64,000 nt of DNA from Winogradskyella vidalii (GTDB taxonomy: Bacteria; Bacteroidota; Bacteroidia; Flavobacteriales; Flavobacteriaceae). The position numbers were made by a program, and so were the translations under genes. Shown here one piece after another: positions 46,452-56,171 of the stretch. The notes under the pieces were generated by a model, which worked only from the letters and a program-made list of their open reading frames with translations, was not told the origin of the DNA and searched no databases. Numbering within the stretch: the stretch's first letter is position 1; each line of letters begins with the position of its first letter. The stretch is taken from NCBI RefSeq assembly GCF_013403955.1, contig NZ_JABFDG010000007.1, forward strand, positions 186,001 to 250,000, read 5' to 3'.

Positions 46452-48935
46452 TTACTTAGGGTCTAAAATAAGGTTAATACGTTCAATAGCATCCGCAATA
46501 TGAATTCTACTCATAGTATCTCTACCACGAGAAGAACGTAATTGGCTTCTTAAAGCCGTTAACTCTGCTCTTACAACCGCTCTAATGTCTGATTGGCTTG
46601 TATTAACAGGTGTTACTTTAACATACGAACTAGAGCGTCTGCCTTGGGTTTGGTTTTCTGCGGTCATCAAATACTCTAATCGATCAATATGTGCACGTTG
46701 TAAATTACGTCTGTAAGTATCAATACTTTTTCTAGAACTTAATTCGCTCCATATGCCTTTACGTAAATCGCTCATCATATCCGTTAATGCATAGGCATCA
46801 CTATCAAATGTATGCGCTTCAATTAAACGTTGCATTTTTCCTAGACTTAAAATATTATTTACAGTTCTAGATTGTAATGCACGAACACGCTCAACAGAAC
46901 CTGTGAACTCAATACGGTCAAAAATATTCTTGTCTATTAACCATTCTGGAGTTTCAAATAAATTTTCTTGTATAAATTGCATTGCTTCTTTTTGATGTGC
47001 TTTTGGTACAGCAGTATAGACAGCACCTTCTTGATCAGCTGCTTTATAATGCTCATAAACACCACCAATATTATTAGAAACATGTCCCATGTAACGGTTA
47101 AATTGAGAGATAACATGGCCATACATTTCATCTAAATCATCATAATCTTCACCTGCTTCTGTTGTCCATTCAATTAAATTAGGTACAATTCTTTTTAAGT
47201 TTTTAATACCGTACTCACTAGCTAACATAGCGTTATCACCTAAGTCTTCAGTTTGAGAACTTGGATCAACAACATCACCAGCCTGTTGGTGGCCAAAACG
47301 GTACATTGGGTCACCAGCATGTTTCATAATCCACTCGTTAAGAATAGGCTTTTCTTCTTCGGCAGTTTTGTCTAAGATAGGTCTGTAACCCCAAGAAATT
47401 GAATATTTATCATAGACTCCAATATCTGGCATTAAAGCTACACCTTCATCTCCAGGTTGTGCGATATAATTAAAACGTGCATAATCCATAATAGATGGTG
47501 CTGTTCCGTATTGTTTAGTGAATTCTGCATCACGTAATTTCTCTACTGGGTAAGCTACACTAGAACCCATGTTATGTGGTAAACCTAAAGTGTGACCAAC
47601 TTCGTGCGATGATACAAAACGAATTAAACGTCCCATAACTTCGTCTTTAAATTGTGGACTTTGTGCATCTGGATTAATAGCTGCTGTTTGTACAAAGAAC
47701 CAACCACGTAGTAAAGACATTACATTGTGATACCAATTAATATCACTTTCTAAAATTTCTCCTGTTCTTGGGTCGCTTACGTGCGGTCCGTTTGCATTAG
47801 GAATAGGAGATGCTAAGTAACGTACAACAGAGTAACGCGCATCTTCTGGGCTCCATTCTGGGTCTTCTTCAACTGTTGGAGGGGCTTTAGCAATAATTGC
47901 TTCTTTAAAACCTGCGGCTTCAAAAGCGACTTGCCAATCTTCAATACCTTGTTTGATGTATTTTCTCCATTGTTCTGGAGTTGCTCTATCTATGTAATAA
48001 ACGATTTGTTTTTTTGGTACAACTAATTCACCTCGCTTGAATTTTTCGATGTCTTCATCTTTAACTTCTAATCTCCAGCGGTCTAAGAATTCTAAGGATT
48101 TACTTTTTTGATCCGCTAAACCATAATCTGTTTGGCTGCTTGTAAACCACCCCACACGTTCGTCAAAATAACGACGTTTCATTGGTACGTCTGGTAGTAA
48201 AATCATAGAATTATTCATTTCTACTGAAACTGCTCCAGTACTAGAATTAGATGGCGGATTTCCTGCAGCATAAGTTTTTACATGACGTGCTTCAATATTT
48301 CTTGGGTAACTTTTTACCGTTTCAATAAAAGATTTATCACTTTCTAAACGTGAAATCTTATAAGAAGATCGCCCACGTTGTGGTAAACCTAAAGGCTTTA
48401 CATCTTTTTCGAATAATGGTGTTGCATTAATAACGGTACTTGTAGAATCTTTACCTATTGCTTCAATTGGAAATGTAAATAAAACAGGTTCAAAATTAGA
48501 ATTTGTAACAGCTTCATTTACAGGAAGAGAATCTGAGGCAACTACATCATAAGAAACCACTCTAAGTACAACTTTCTTATCTTTTTTCTCCCAACGTAAT
48601 ACTTGTTCGTTAGTTTTTCCTCCACCAAAACCTAGTCCTGATGCCGTTTTTGCAATACGTGTAACCATTAACATTTCTCTATCAAAAAGAGAATCTGGTA
48701 TTTCGTAGTAAAATTTATCATCTAAAGTATGAACTGTAAATAGACCTTCGTCACTTTTAGCATCTTTAGTAATAACTTTGTTATAAGGTTTGGGGTCATT
48801 TTTGCCAGGTTTTTTTCCTGAAGTTTTTGCCGTTTCGGCAGCGTCTTTAGAGTTTCCTGCTTTTTTTGCGGTATTGCATGAAAATGCTAAAAACGCAGAA
48901 ACTACAAAGAGTAGTTTGATGGATACGTGTTTCAA
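46452..48935 (-). CDS. Zinc-dependent metalloprotease lipoprotein (DUF5117/DUF4953 type)
   Basis: 827 residues. Lipoprotein signal LLFVVSAFLAFSCNTAKKAG. Body begins with KPYNKVITKDAKSDEGLFTVH. The metzincin-like zinc site is SSHEVGHTLGLPHNMGSS (HExxHxxGxxH). The large N-terminal DUF5117/DUF5118 part and C-terminal DUF4953 domain are typical of Bacteroidota. Extracellular or periplasmic protease; substrate unknown. Confidence 0.9.
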   Translation of the reverse strand: MKHVSIKLLFVVSAFLAFSCNTAKKAGNSKDAAETAKTSGKKPGKNDPKPYNKVITKDAKSDEGLFTVHTLDDKFYYEIPDSLFDREMLMVTRIAKTASGLGFGGGKTNEQVLRWEKKDKKVVLRVVSYDVVASDSLPVNEAVTNSNFEPVLFTFPIEAIGKDSTSTVINATPLFEKDVKPLGLPQRGRSSYKISRLESDKSFIETVKSYPRNIEARHVKTYAAGNPPSNSSTGAVSVEMNNSMILLPDVPMKRRYFDERVGWFTSSQTDYGLADQKSKSLEFLDRWRLEVKDEDIEKFKRGELVVPKKQIVYYIDRATPEQWRKYIKQGIEDWQVAFEAAGFKEAIIAKAPPTVEEDPEWSPEDARYSVVRYLASPIPNANGPHVSDPRTGEILESDINWYHNVMSLLRGWFFVQTAAINPDAQSPQFKDEVMGRLIRFVSSHEVGHTLGLPHNMGSSVAYPVEKLRDAEFTKQYGTAPSIMDYARFNYIAQPGDEGVALMPDIGVYDKYSISWGYRPILDKTAEEEKPILNEWIMKHAGDPMYRFGHQQAGDVVDPSSQTEDLGDNAMLASEYGIKNLKRIVPNLIEWTTEAGEDYDDLDEMYGHVISQFNRYMGHVSNNIGGVYEHYKAADQEGAVYTAVPKAHQKEAMQFIQENLFETPEWLIDKNIFDRIEFTGSVERVRALQSRTVNNILSLGKMQRLIEAHTFDSDAYALTDMMSDLRKGIWSELSSRKSIDTYRRNLQRAHIDRLEYLMTAENQTQGRRSSSYVKVTPVNTSQSDIRAVVRAELTALRSQLRSSRGRDTMSRIHIADAIERINLILDPK

Positions 48936-49028
48936 AATAAGTTAGTTTTTGTTAAATTTTGATCAAAATACGGATTCTATTAAGAATATGTTAAACACCT
49001 GTCTGACTTTAGTAAATTTTTAACGTGC

Positions 49029-50285
49029 TTAATTTAGGGTGTTCATATACTCCTGAATTAAATCTAAGCCCTCTGTATGTCGCATCGTCGTTCCGATGAA
49101 AGGCATACTTAAACCCTCGAGGTAAAATGAGACTCTGTAATCAATAAGGGTAGTTTGTTCTAAAATATTACTGTCTTCTAAACCTGTTTCAAAAGCGAGA
49201 TTTAAGGTGGAATCGTCAGCGCATGTCCCTCCTGGAATATGACAATGCGCACAATTAATATCCATATAAGCACGTGCTCTAGTTTCTATAGGAAGCGCGG
49301 TGTCTTTCCAATTGGGTAATACTCGTACTGAAGCACTATGGTCTATACCTGTTAACTGTTGGTTATTTATAAATTGCTCTAATTGATTAACGCCATTGAT
49401 TTCAAAATTCATAGATCTTAATTTTGGACCTATCGGTATAATATTATCATTATTAGCATGGCAAGTAAAGCAGTCTGTATTTGAAGGGATTTTATAAGTT
49501 GTAGAATTTGAATTGCCTGCTGCATCAATCCACGCTATAGGTAATGTGCTTCCTGCTCCATCTAAAAAGGCTTCCGTTTGGTTGTCATTCCATTTGTAAT
49601 CTCCGGTTTCCCACTCTCCATTCAATTTAATTAAAATTCGCGTTTCAATAATTGTTCTTCCTAAGGATAAATCGCGCTCATCTAAATTGTAATAGAAGGT
49701 TTTTGCAATAACTGTATTATCAGGAAAAACAGGTAAGCCATCGCCATCATAGGCCATGCTTGTGCCTTCTGGTAAAGCTATGATACGCTGTTTGTGTGCG
49801 TAGTCAGTAAATAGAGTTGTGTTTAGATTGTATTCAAATGCAAAAGGGGTTATTTGTAAATCATCGAGATTTCCAACGAACACATTCATTTCAGATAAAG
49901 TTGGCCTGAATGCTATAGCTACAGTCGGAAGTAGAGTGGTAAAGCTAAACACATTAGAATGAAGACTCTCGTCACTTGTGTCGCATACGGTTTGAATATA
50001 GATATCGTATGTTGTGTTTTCTTGTAAATTAGAGAGTTCAATAGCTGTATTAGATTCGGAAACGCTAGTTCCGCTGCCCAAAATAAATCCTGAAATACCA
50101 TATTCTACGGTGTAATGTGCTGAAGCGTCAGCTGAATCCCAACTGATTGTAGCAGAATTATCTGTTATAGAATTTGATGTTATGTTTGTTACAATATTGC
50201 ATGCAGGAACAAGATTTTCATCGTCATTATTACAAGAAAAGAGAACACTTACGAAGGCAAATAGGAAACAGATTTTCTTTAACAT
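49029..50285 (-). CDS. Lipoprotein with fibronectin-like domain and diheme cytochrome c-like part
   Basis: 418 residues. Lipobox FAFVSVLFSCNNDD near 18. A fibronectin type III domain at about 35-115 (ITSNSITDNSATISWDSADA). The C-terminal part has two CxxCH haem sites: SNTDCFTCHANND and DINCAHCHIPGG, as in SO2930-type diheme cytochromes. No membrane-bound partner is next to it. It is presumably an outer-surface electron or oxidase component; the precise role is unknown. Confidence 0.78.
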   Translation of the reverse strand: MLKKICFLFAFVSVLFSCNNDDENLVPACNIVTNITSNSITDNSATISWDSADASAHYTVEYGISGFILGSGTSVSESNTAIELSNLQENTTYDIYIQTVCDTSDESLHSNVFSFTTLLPTVAIAFRPTLSEMNVFVGNLDDLQITPFAFEYNLNTTLFTDYAHKQRIIALPEGTSMAYDGDGLPVFPDNTVIAKTFYYNLDERDLSLGRTIIETRILIKLNGEWETGDYKWNDNQTEAFLDGAGSTLPIAWIDAAGNSNSTTYKIPSNTDCFTCHANNDNIIPIGPKLRSMNFEINGVNQLEQFINNQQLTGIDHSASVRVLPNWKDTALPIETRARAYMDINCAHCHIPGGTCADDSTLNLAFETGLEDSNILEQTTLIDYRVSFYLEGLSMPFIGTTMRHTEGLDLIQEYMNTLN

Positions 50286-50556
50286 TTGGTGGATTTTTCT
50301 AATATATAGCTAGTCGCTAATGTAAGAAAATTTTTTAACGAAAATATGCAGTCAATTTGAAGGGGTAATGCAAATCACTATCTGTTTTATGCTTTTGATT
50401 CTTAATGGATCCATATTATAATCTAAAATGCGAGTGCTAATATTCTTAGAATACTATAAACTTCCTGATGCTATTTGTCATGCTGAAGTATAAGAGACAC
50501 TTCCTGTAATTTCGAAATAATATTATTTATGTTGACTTAAAGGTGATTTTAAAAAT
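50286..50556. other. 330-bp gap with little content
   Basis: AT-rich spacer upstream of the cytochrome-like gene and downstream of lysS. It holds only a weak GTCATGCTGA fragment at 50477-50486, perhaps a decayed palindrome. No gene is seen. Confidence 0.4.
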
Positions 50557-50592
50557 AAAAAAAAGGAACTATTTCTCAATAATTCCTTTTTT
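50557..50592. terminator. Rho-independent terminator
   Basis: A-run with AAGGAA, an A/T loop, TTCC and a T-run after the lysS stop. Confidence 0.75.
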
Positions 50593-50615
50593 CTAATAGT
50601 TATATGTAATCGTGT

Positions 50616-52304
50616 TTAGACCATTTCAACAAACAAACCTTCATCTGTTTTTTCAACTTTAGTTAAGCCATGTTTTGCTAAACCTTTTAAACCTTTGTCC
50701 CAACCTTTGTTGCTGAGTCCAGCTTGCGATTTAAGAACATTTAAGTCCATTCGTTTTTCCGTTTTTAAAATCTCTAAAATCGCTTTTTCATTATCGCTAA
50801 GGTCAATTTTCTTACGTTCTGGTCGCATTTGAGGGAAGAATAACACTTCTTGTATGCTTTGATTGTTGGTTAAGAACATAATTAAACGATCCATACCAAT
50901 TCCCATTCCAGATGTTGGAGGCATACCATATTCTAATGATCGCAAGAAATCATGATCTATAAATTCTGTTGCTTCGTCATCTCCTTTTTTAGCTAAGCTT
51001 AATTGGTGCTCAAAACGTTCGCGTTGGTCAATAGGGTCATTTAATTCTGAATACGCATTTGCAATTTCCTTACCACAAACCATTAATTCAAAACGTTCTG
51101 TTAATTCCGGATTGTCTCTATGTTCTTTACATAGCGGACTCATTTCTTTTGGGTAATCTGTAATAAATGTAGGTTGGATATAGTTTCCTTCACATTTCTC
51201 ACCAAAAATCTCATCAATCAATTTGCCTTTACCCATAGTGTCATCCACTTCAATGTGCATACCTTTTGCAGCCGCTCTTATTTCTTCTTCAGACTTGTTA
51301 TAAATATCAAAACCCGTGAATTCTAAAATAGAATCGCGCATGGTGATACGCTTATATGGGGCTTTAAAGTTTATTTTATGCTCACCAAATGTTGCTTCCG
51401 ATGTCCCGTTTACAGCAATAGCACAATGCTCCAAGAGTTGCTCGCAGAAATCCATCATCCAGTTGTAATCCTTGTATGACACATAGATTTCCATGGCGGT
51501 AAACTCTGGGTTATGCGTTCTGTCCATCCCTTCGTTTCGGAAGTTTTTTGAAAATTCATAGACACCATCAAAACCACCAACAATTAAACGTTTTAGGTAT
51601 AATTCGTTTGCAATTCGCATATACAACGGTATATCCAAGCTGTTGTGATGTGTTATAAAAGGCCGTGCCGCAGCTCCTCCAGGAATCGATTGTAAAATTG
51701 GTGTTTCTACCTCAAAATAACCAGCATCATTAAAAAACTGACGCATAGCATTAAATAATTTAGTACGTTTAATAAACACTTCTTTAACATGCGGATTTAC
51801 CACTAAATCAGCATAACGTTGTCTGTAACGTTGTTCAGGGTCTGTAAACGCATCGTAAGTTTTTCCATCTTTTTGCTTCGGGATAGGTAAGGGCTTTAAA
51901 GCTTTACTCAATAATTTGAAATCTTTAACCATCACGGTTTTTTCGCCTACTTGCGTGGTAAAGAGTTCGCCTTCAATACCTACAAAATCACCTAAATCCA
52001 ATAACTTTTTGAAGATGTCATTGTACTTAGATTTGTCTTCACCAGTACAAATTTCATCGCGATTAAAATACACTTGAATACGACCTTCGCTATCTTGCAG
52101 TTGTGCAAAAGAGGCTTTACCTTGAATGTTAATTGCCATTAGACGACCCGCAATGATGACCTGTTTACCTTCTTCGTAATCCGATTTTATCTGTTTTGAA
52201 GTATGATTAACGGGAAATAAATCCGCTGGATAAGGGTTAATCCCTAAAGCTCTAAGCTTTTCTAACTTTTGGCGTCTTACCAATTCTTGTTCTGAAAGTT
52301 GCAT
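50616..52304 (-). CDS. lysS: Lysyl-tRNA synthetase, class II
   Basis: 562 residues, longer than E. coli LysS (505). Anticodon OB-fold at about 60-160; motif 2 [18 protein letters not shown], motif 3 [15 protein letters not shown]. The extra last 60 residues ([33 protein letters not shown] in part) look like a winged-helix tail. From memory such a tail is usual in Bacteroidota; its role is unclear. Starts [18 protein letters not shown]. Confidence 0.95.
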   Translation of the reverse strand: MQLSEQELVRRQKLEKLRALGINPYPADLFPVNHTSKQIKSDYEEGKQVIIAGRLMAINIQGKASFAQLQDSEGRIQVYFNRDEICTGEDKSKYNDIFKKLLDLGDFVGIEGELFTTQVGEKTVMVKDFKLLSKALKPLPIPKQKDGKTYDAFTDPEQRYRQRYADLVVNPHVKEVFIKRTKLFNAMRQFFNDAGYFEVETPILQSIPGGAAARPFITHHNSLDIPLYMRIANELYLKRLIVGGFDGVYEFSKNFRNEGMDRTHNPEFTAMEIYVSYKDYNWMMDFCEQLLEHCAIAVNGTSEATFGEHKINFKAPYKRITMRDSILEFTGFDIYNKSEEEIRAAAKGMHIEVDDTMGKGKLIDEIFGEKCEGNYIQPTFITDYPKEMSPLCKEHRDNPELTERFELMVCGKEIANAYSELNDPIDQRERFEHQLSLAKKGDDEATEFIDHDFLRSLEYGMPPTSGMGIGMDRLIMFLTNNQSIQEVLFFPQMRPERKKIDLSDNEKAILEILKTEKRMDLNVLKSQAGLSNKGWDKGLKGLAKHGLTKVEKTDEGLFVEMV

Positions 52305-52566
52305 TCTTTTTAATTTTTAAAAGCCTATCTGTTATTTGATAAGCAAATGCAAAATTACAATTTTTAGAAAAATAAGAGAGCACCTTTTTAGTTAGATTTT
52401 AAAAGCTTTAAAATTTGTGTATAAGTGTCATTGTTTTAAAAGACTGAGACGTCCTTTAAGAGTGAAAAATTGATTCAAAAACTTACAGGAATAAATGATT
52501 CAGTAATTCTGTAACAGTTTAAAAAAAGTGACGTCTTATAGGTACAATAAATTATGAAATCTTATT

Positions 52567-52725
52567 ATGAGTATTTGGCGTGTTATTCTTTCTATTATTT
52601 GTCCTCCGTTAGCTGTTTTAGATAAAGGTTGTGGCTCTATATTAATTACATTTCTCTTATGGCTTTGTGGTTGGGTGCCTGGCGTTATTGCAGCATTGGT
52701 TATTCTTAATAATCCTAAGCGATAA
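52567..52725 (+). CDS. YqaE/Pmp3 family small membrane protein
   Basis: 52 residues: IWRVILSIICPPLAVLDKGC, then FLLWLCGWVPGVIAALVIL. Two membrane helices with the conserved PPLAV and W-x-PG motifs of the PMP3/YqaE family, thought to affect membrane potential under stress. Confidence 0.9.
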   Translation: MSIWRVILSIICPPLAVLDKGCGSILITFLLWLCGWVPGVIAALVILNNPKR

Positions 52726-52769
52726 AATCTTACCTTTACAATTCTAAATTTATAAAAAAAAACACAGTA

Positions 52770-53540
52770 ATGAAAACAGTTTTTACAATACTAGCTTTGG
52801 CTTCATTGATGATGCTAACCAGTTGCCAATTTTCAGAAAATGTCTACATTAATGAAGATGGTAGTGGAACAATGAATTTCTCAATGGATGCTTCTGAAAT
52901 GATGGGAATGATGGCTCAAATGGGTGGAGACGATAGTTCTAACGGAATGGATAAAGCTATGGATTCTACTATAGTTTTTAAGGATATAATGGAAGACTAT
53001 AAAGATAGTATTGCAGCTATGCCTATAGAAGATCGGAAAAATTTAGAGGCCTTAGAAGACTTTAGAATGCGTGTGACTATGGATCCTGAAAAGGAAACCA
53101 TGTTTTTTAATTTAGAAACAGATTTCAATGATGCCAATGAGCTTCAAGATATGTTTAAAGCCATGAATAATCTTAGTAATTTGAAAGGTAATGACGCCGC
53201 ACCTGTTAATTCGCCTTCGAGTCCATTTTCGGGTATGGATAACAATGGAGCAACTTCTGTGAATTATGCTTATGACGGTACGGTATTTAAACGTATTGCA
53301 AAAATTGAAGATAAAGAAAAACACTTACAATCTTTAGATAGTTTAGGCGAATCTGCTATGATGTTTGGCGGTTCTAAGTATAAAATTAATTATCACTTTC
53401 CTAGAGCTGTAAAATCGTTTTCTAAAGAAGGTGCGATGTATAGTGAAGACCGAAAAACGGTTACTTATGAGGTTGGGTTTATGGATATGTTGAAAGACCC
53501 TGAATTGTTGAATTTTGAAGTTGTATTAGAAAATAAGTAG
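52770..53540 (+). CDS. Uncharacterised lipoprotein
   Basis: 256 residues. Lipobox LASLMMLTSCQFSENVYINE with Cys at about 19. The start NVYINEDGSGTMNFSMDASE is typical of a group of flavobacterial lipoproteins of unknown role. Met- and Asp-rich N-part, FPRAVKSFSKEGAMYSEDRK near the end. Its stop overlaps the lipB GTG start, so the two are translationally coupled. Confidence 0.75.
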   Translation: MKTVFTILALASLMMLTSCQFSENVYINEDGSGTMNFSMDASEMMGMMAQMGGDDSSNGMDKAMDSTIVFKDIMEDYKDSIAAMPIEDRKNLEALEDFRMRVTMDPEKETMFFNLETDFNDANELQDMFKAMNNLSNLKGNDAAPVNSPSSPFSGMDNNGATSVNYAYDGTVFKRIAKIEDKEKHLQSLDSLGESAMMFGGSKYKINYHFPRAVKSFSKEGAMYSEDRKTVTYEVGFMDMLKDPELLNFEVVLENK

Positions 53541-54244
53541 TGTTGAATAAAGTTATAAAACTTCAAGATTTAGGGATTAAAGACTTTAAGGCCACTTGGG
53601 ATTATCAAGAGGTGCTTTTTAAAGCTATTATTGATACAAAAATTAAAAATAGAAGGGAAGAAGCGGGGTTAGAAACCGAAAATCATTTTCTGTTTGTAGA
53701 ACATCCTCATGTTTATACCTTGGGTAAAAGTGGTGATTTATCTAATCTTTTGCTTTCAGAAGCTCAATTAGCAGAAAAAGGAGCAACGTTCTATAAAATA
53801 AATAGAGGGGGCGATATTACGTATCACGGACCAGGACAAATTGTAGGTTATCCGATTCTGGATTTAGATAATTTCTTTACTGATGTTCATAAGTACTTAC
53901 GCTTTTTAGAAGAGGTAATTATTCTCACTTTAGCTGAATATGGTTTAAAGACTGAACGTAGCCCCGGAGAAACAGGCGTTTGGTTGGGCGTTGGTACACC
54001 GTTTGCACGTAAAATATGCGCTATGGGAGTTCGTGCGAGTCGTTGGGTTACGATGCATGGTTTTGCCTTAAATGTGAATGCGGACTTAGGCTATTTTGAT
54101 CATATTATTCCTTGTGGAATTAAGGGGAAAGCAGTAACAACGCTTAACAATGAATTAGGAGTGTCTATGGTTGACGAAGCTGAGGTAAAAGCTAAAATTC
54201 TTAAGCATTTTAAAACGCTATTTGAAGCCTCTTTTATTGATTAG
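53540..54244 (+). CDS. lipB: Octanoyltransferase LipB
   Basis: 234 residues. It moves octanoyl groups from acyl carrier protein to lipoyl domains, and so serves proteins such as the E2 at 21949. Seen: NRGGDITYHGPGQIVGYP, and the catalytic Cys/Lys region IPCGIKGKAVTTL. The GTG start overlaps the TAG of the lipoprotein gene; an alternative TTG follows at 53543. Confidence 0.93.
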   Translation: MLNKVIKLQDLGIKDFKATWDYQEVLFKAIIDTKIKNRREEAGLETENHFLFVEHPHVYTLGKSGDLSNLLLSEAQLAEKGATFYKINRGGDITYHGPGQIVGYPILDLDNFFTDVHKYLRFLEEVIILTLAEYGLKTERSPGETGVWLGVGTPFARKICAMGVRASRWVTMHGFALNVNADLGYFDHIIPCGIKGKAVTTLNNELGVSMVDEAEVKAKILKHFKTLFEASFID

Positions 54245-54259
54245 ATAGTTGTACTATTA

Positions 54260-55027
54260 TTAGTGATTATTAAAATAGGGTGTTTTAAATGATGTTCTAC
54301 GTTGCTTATATTTTCGTCGTGTTTTAATCACTCTATATCGCATATCGTCATAAAACAGGCTGATAATCAGTATGATTGCGCCAAAAATAAGCGTGTTTAA
54401 TTTTAAATTCAATCTTGAATAAAGCAGTCCTCCAACGATGCCTCCAAGAAAAAAGAAACAGATGATAAGCACACGAAGCGTTATTGTTGCGATTAGTTTT
54501 TTTCTGTGTCTATAATATTTCTTAAAAAACAAATGTGATAGTTCTATACCTAAATCGGTAAATAGGCCTGTGAGATGTGTTGTTCTAACTACAGCGTTTG
54601 AAATCTTAGTGACAAACGAGTTCTGTAAACCCATAGCGAGAAGCAGTAAACAAACAATTAAATCAGAATAAAGTATCCCCCAAATATGACTACTAATAGC
54701 AACTGAGATTAAAATAGCACATTCAATTAGTGTAGGGAGTACAAAAACATTCAATTGTCTATTTCCATTAAATTGTTCAATGAGAAAGCTAGATAAAAAG
54801 GAACCAAAAAGAAACGAAAAGATATAAAGAAAATAAATGGTGCCTCTCCAAAACTCAAAGTTAGCAACATCACTAATAAAAAGCGCAAAATGCCCAGTGA
54901 CATTGGTGGTTAATTGACTAAAGGCTAAAAAACCAGTGACATTTACTACACCAGCAACAAAGGATAAAATTGTAGCAATTCTTAGGTTATGTTTTAACGT
55001 TCTGCTTGTGCCTTGATGTCTAAACAT
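54260..55027 (-). CDS. DUF1275 (YoaK) family membrane protein
   Basis: 255 residues, about six membrane segments. ATILSFVAGVVNVTGFLAF, TNVTGHFALFISD and the LQNSFVTKISNAVVRTTHLTG block are the DUF1275 signature. Transport function suspected, unproven. Start MFRHQGTSRTLKHN. Confidence 0.88.
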   Translation of the reverse strand: MFRHQGTSRTLKHNLRIATILSFVAGVVNVTGFLAFSQLTTNVTGHFALFISDVANFEFWRGTIYFLYIFSFLFGSFLSSFLIEQFNGNRQLNVFVLPTLIECAILISVAISSHIWGILYSDLIVCLLLLAMGLQNSFVTKISNAVVRTTHLTGLFTDLGIELSHLFFKKYYRHRKKLIATITLRVLIICFFFLGGIVGGLLYSRLNLKLNTLIFGAIILIISLFYDDMRYRVIKTRRKYKQRRTSFKTPYFNNH

Positions 55028-55098
55028 TGTGTACTATTTATATAATCCTAAGCCATTAGATTACTTTCGATGGGGTAAAATTTTCAATGAAATCAGTT

Positions 55099-56148
55099 TT
55101 ATGCTTCATCATTAAAAAACACTTTGTAATAGTGCATTTTCTTTTCATCATCGTAACCGCGTTCTAAATATTCCGCAGAAGCATCAGGTGCGTCGACATC
55201 GAGTTTTATTTGAATATTCGTGTCGAGTTTTATTTCCGTTTTAATCTTTTGTTTTTGCTTTTTTAAGGCGATTTCAGAAACATCAAACTGATTTCTAATG
55301 AGGACTTTATTGTCGGTTTCGTAGGTTTTTTTATAGTCTTCAAACAGTTGAATTTTATCTTCCTCCTCAAAAACTTCTTCTTTAAACGTTTCGATATTTA
55401 CAATTTCGTTTTCTTTAAAAAAGTCAACGGTTTTAGCTAAGAAATTACTCTGCTCTTGGCCACCATAGCTAGGTTGTAGAATTTCCTTTGAAAACTCTCT
55501 ACAAAGTTCAATACAATTTTTGGTGTGTTGGTTACTGTCATCCGGATAGCTGATGTTTAAGAAGCTTTTTATCCAATACTGCGTGTCGTAGGTGTTGTTG
55601 TCAACACTGAGTACAATTTTTCCTTCCATATCAGACGTATTCAAGATTAAACAGCCTTTATCTACTTTTTTTGCTTGAATCCCTTTTTGGACTAAAATAT
55701 CGTAGTTGTTATCCTCTAAATACGTTTGGAAAAACTCAGTTTTATTTTCAATTTTAAAGATGCCAATAGCATCCGTAAAATAGTCTTCATATTGTACATT
55801 TTCAAAATGACAAATAAGCACATCTCCTGTTTTAATTTGGGCTGAATTACTTTGCTCAAATAGATGGGTGACAATGTGTTTAGATATGTCGACAAAATCA
55901 GCATCTTCTTTAAAAAGTTGGTCGCTGTAGGTGTTGATTTCATTGAGGCTAACATCACTGTGGTGATGAAAACGATAACTTTCTGCTACGCTAACAAAAG
56001 GTTTTAAAAGGTAGGGTAACATTAAATTATAAGTGGCTTCGTCAAATTCTACAATAGCATCAGAAAAGGCATTTTTTGTACCGTTAAATTTGTTGCCAAC
56101 TTTATGAATTATGCAGCTTTTTATAGAAGCTTTTTGTCGTTTTATCAT
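55099..56148 (-). CDS. Nucleoid-associated protein, NdpA/YejK family
   Basis: 349 residues. Starts RQKASIKSCIIHKVGNKFNG, with DADFVDISKHIVTHLFEQS and CHFENVQYEDYFTDAIGIFK, as in the NdpA (37 kDa nucleoid-associated) family. Likely binds DNA; its role in Bacteroidota is unstudied to my knowledge. Same strand as the 787-residue protein gene, 23 bp apart. Confidence 0.82.
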   Translation of the reverse strand: MIKRQKASIKSCIIHKVGNKFNGTKNAFSDAIVEFDEATYNLMLPYLLKPFVSVAESYRFHHHSDVSLNEINTYSDQLFKEDADFVDISKHIVTHLFEQSNSAQIKTGDVLICHFENVQYEDYFTDAIGIFKIENKTEFFQTYLEDNNYDILVQKGIQAKKVDKGCLILNTSDMEGKIVLSVDNNTYDTQYWIKSFLNISYPDDSNQHTKNCIELCREFSKEILQPSYGGQEQSNFLAKTVDFFKENEIVNIETFKEEVFEEEDKIQLFEDYKKTYETDNKVLIRNQFDVSEIALKKQKQKIKTEIKLDTNIQIKLDVDAPDASAEYLERGYDDEKKMHYYKVFFNDEA

Positions 56149-56171
56149 GGAAGAAATATTGGGTGTTAATT

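Noticed and set aside
50477..50486. GTCATGCTGA fragment
   Set aside because: Only a short piece of the element seen at 8393; no matching arm, so not called as a repeat.
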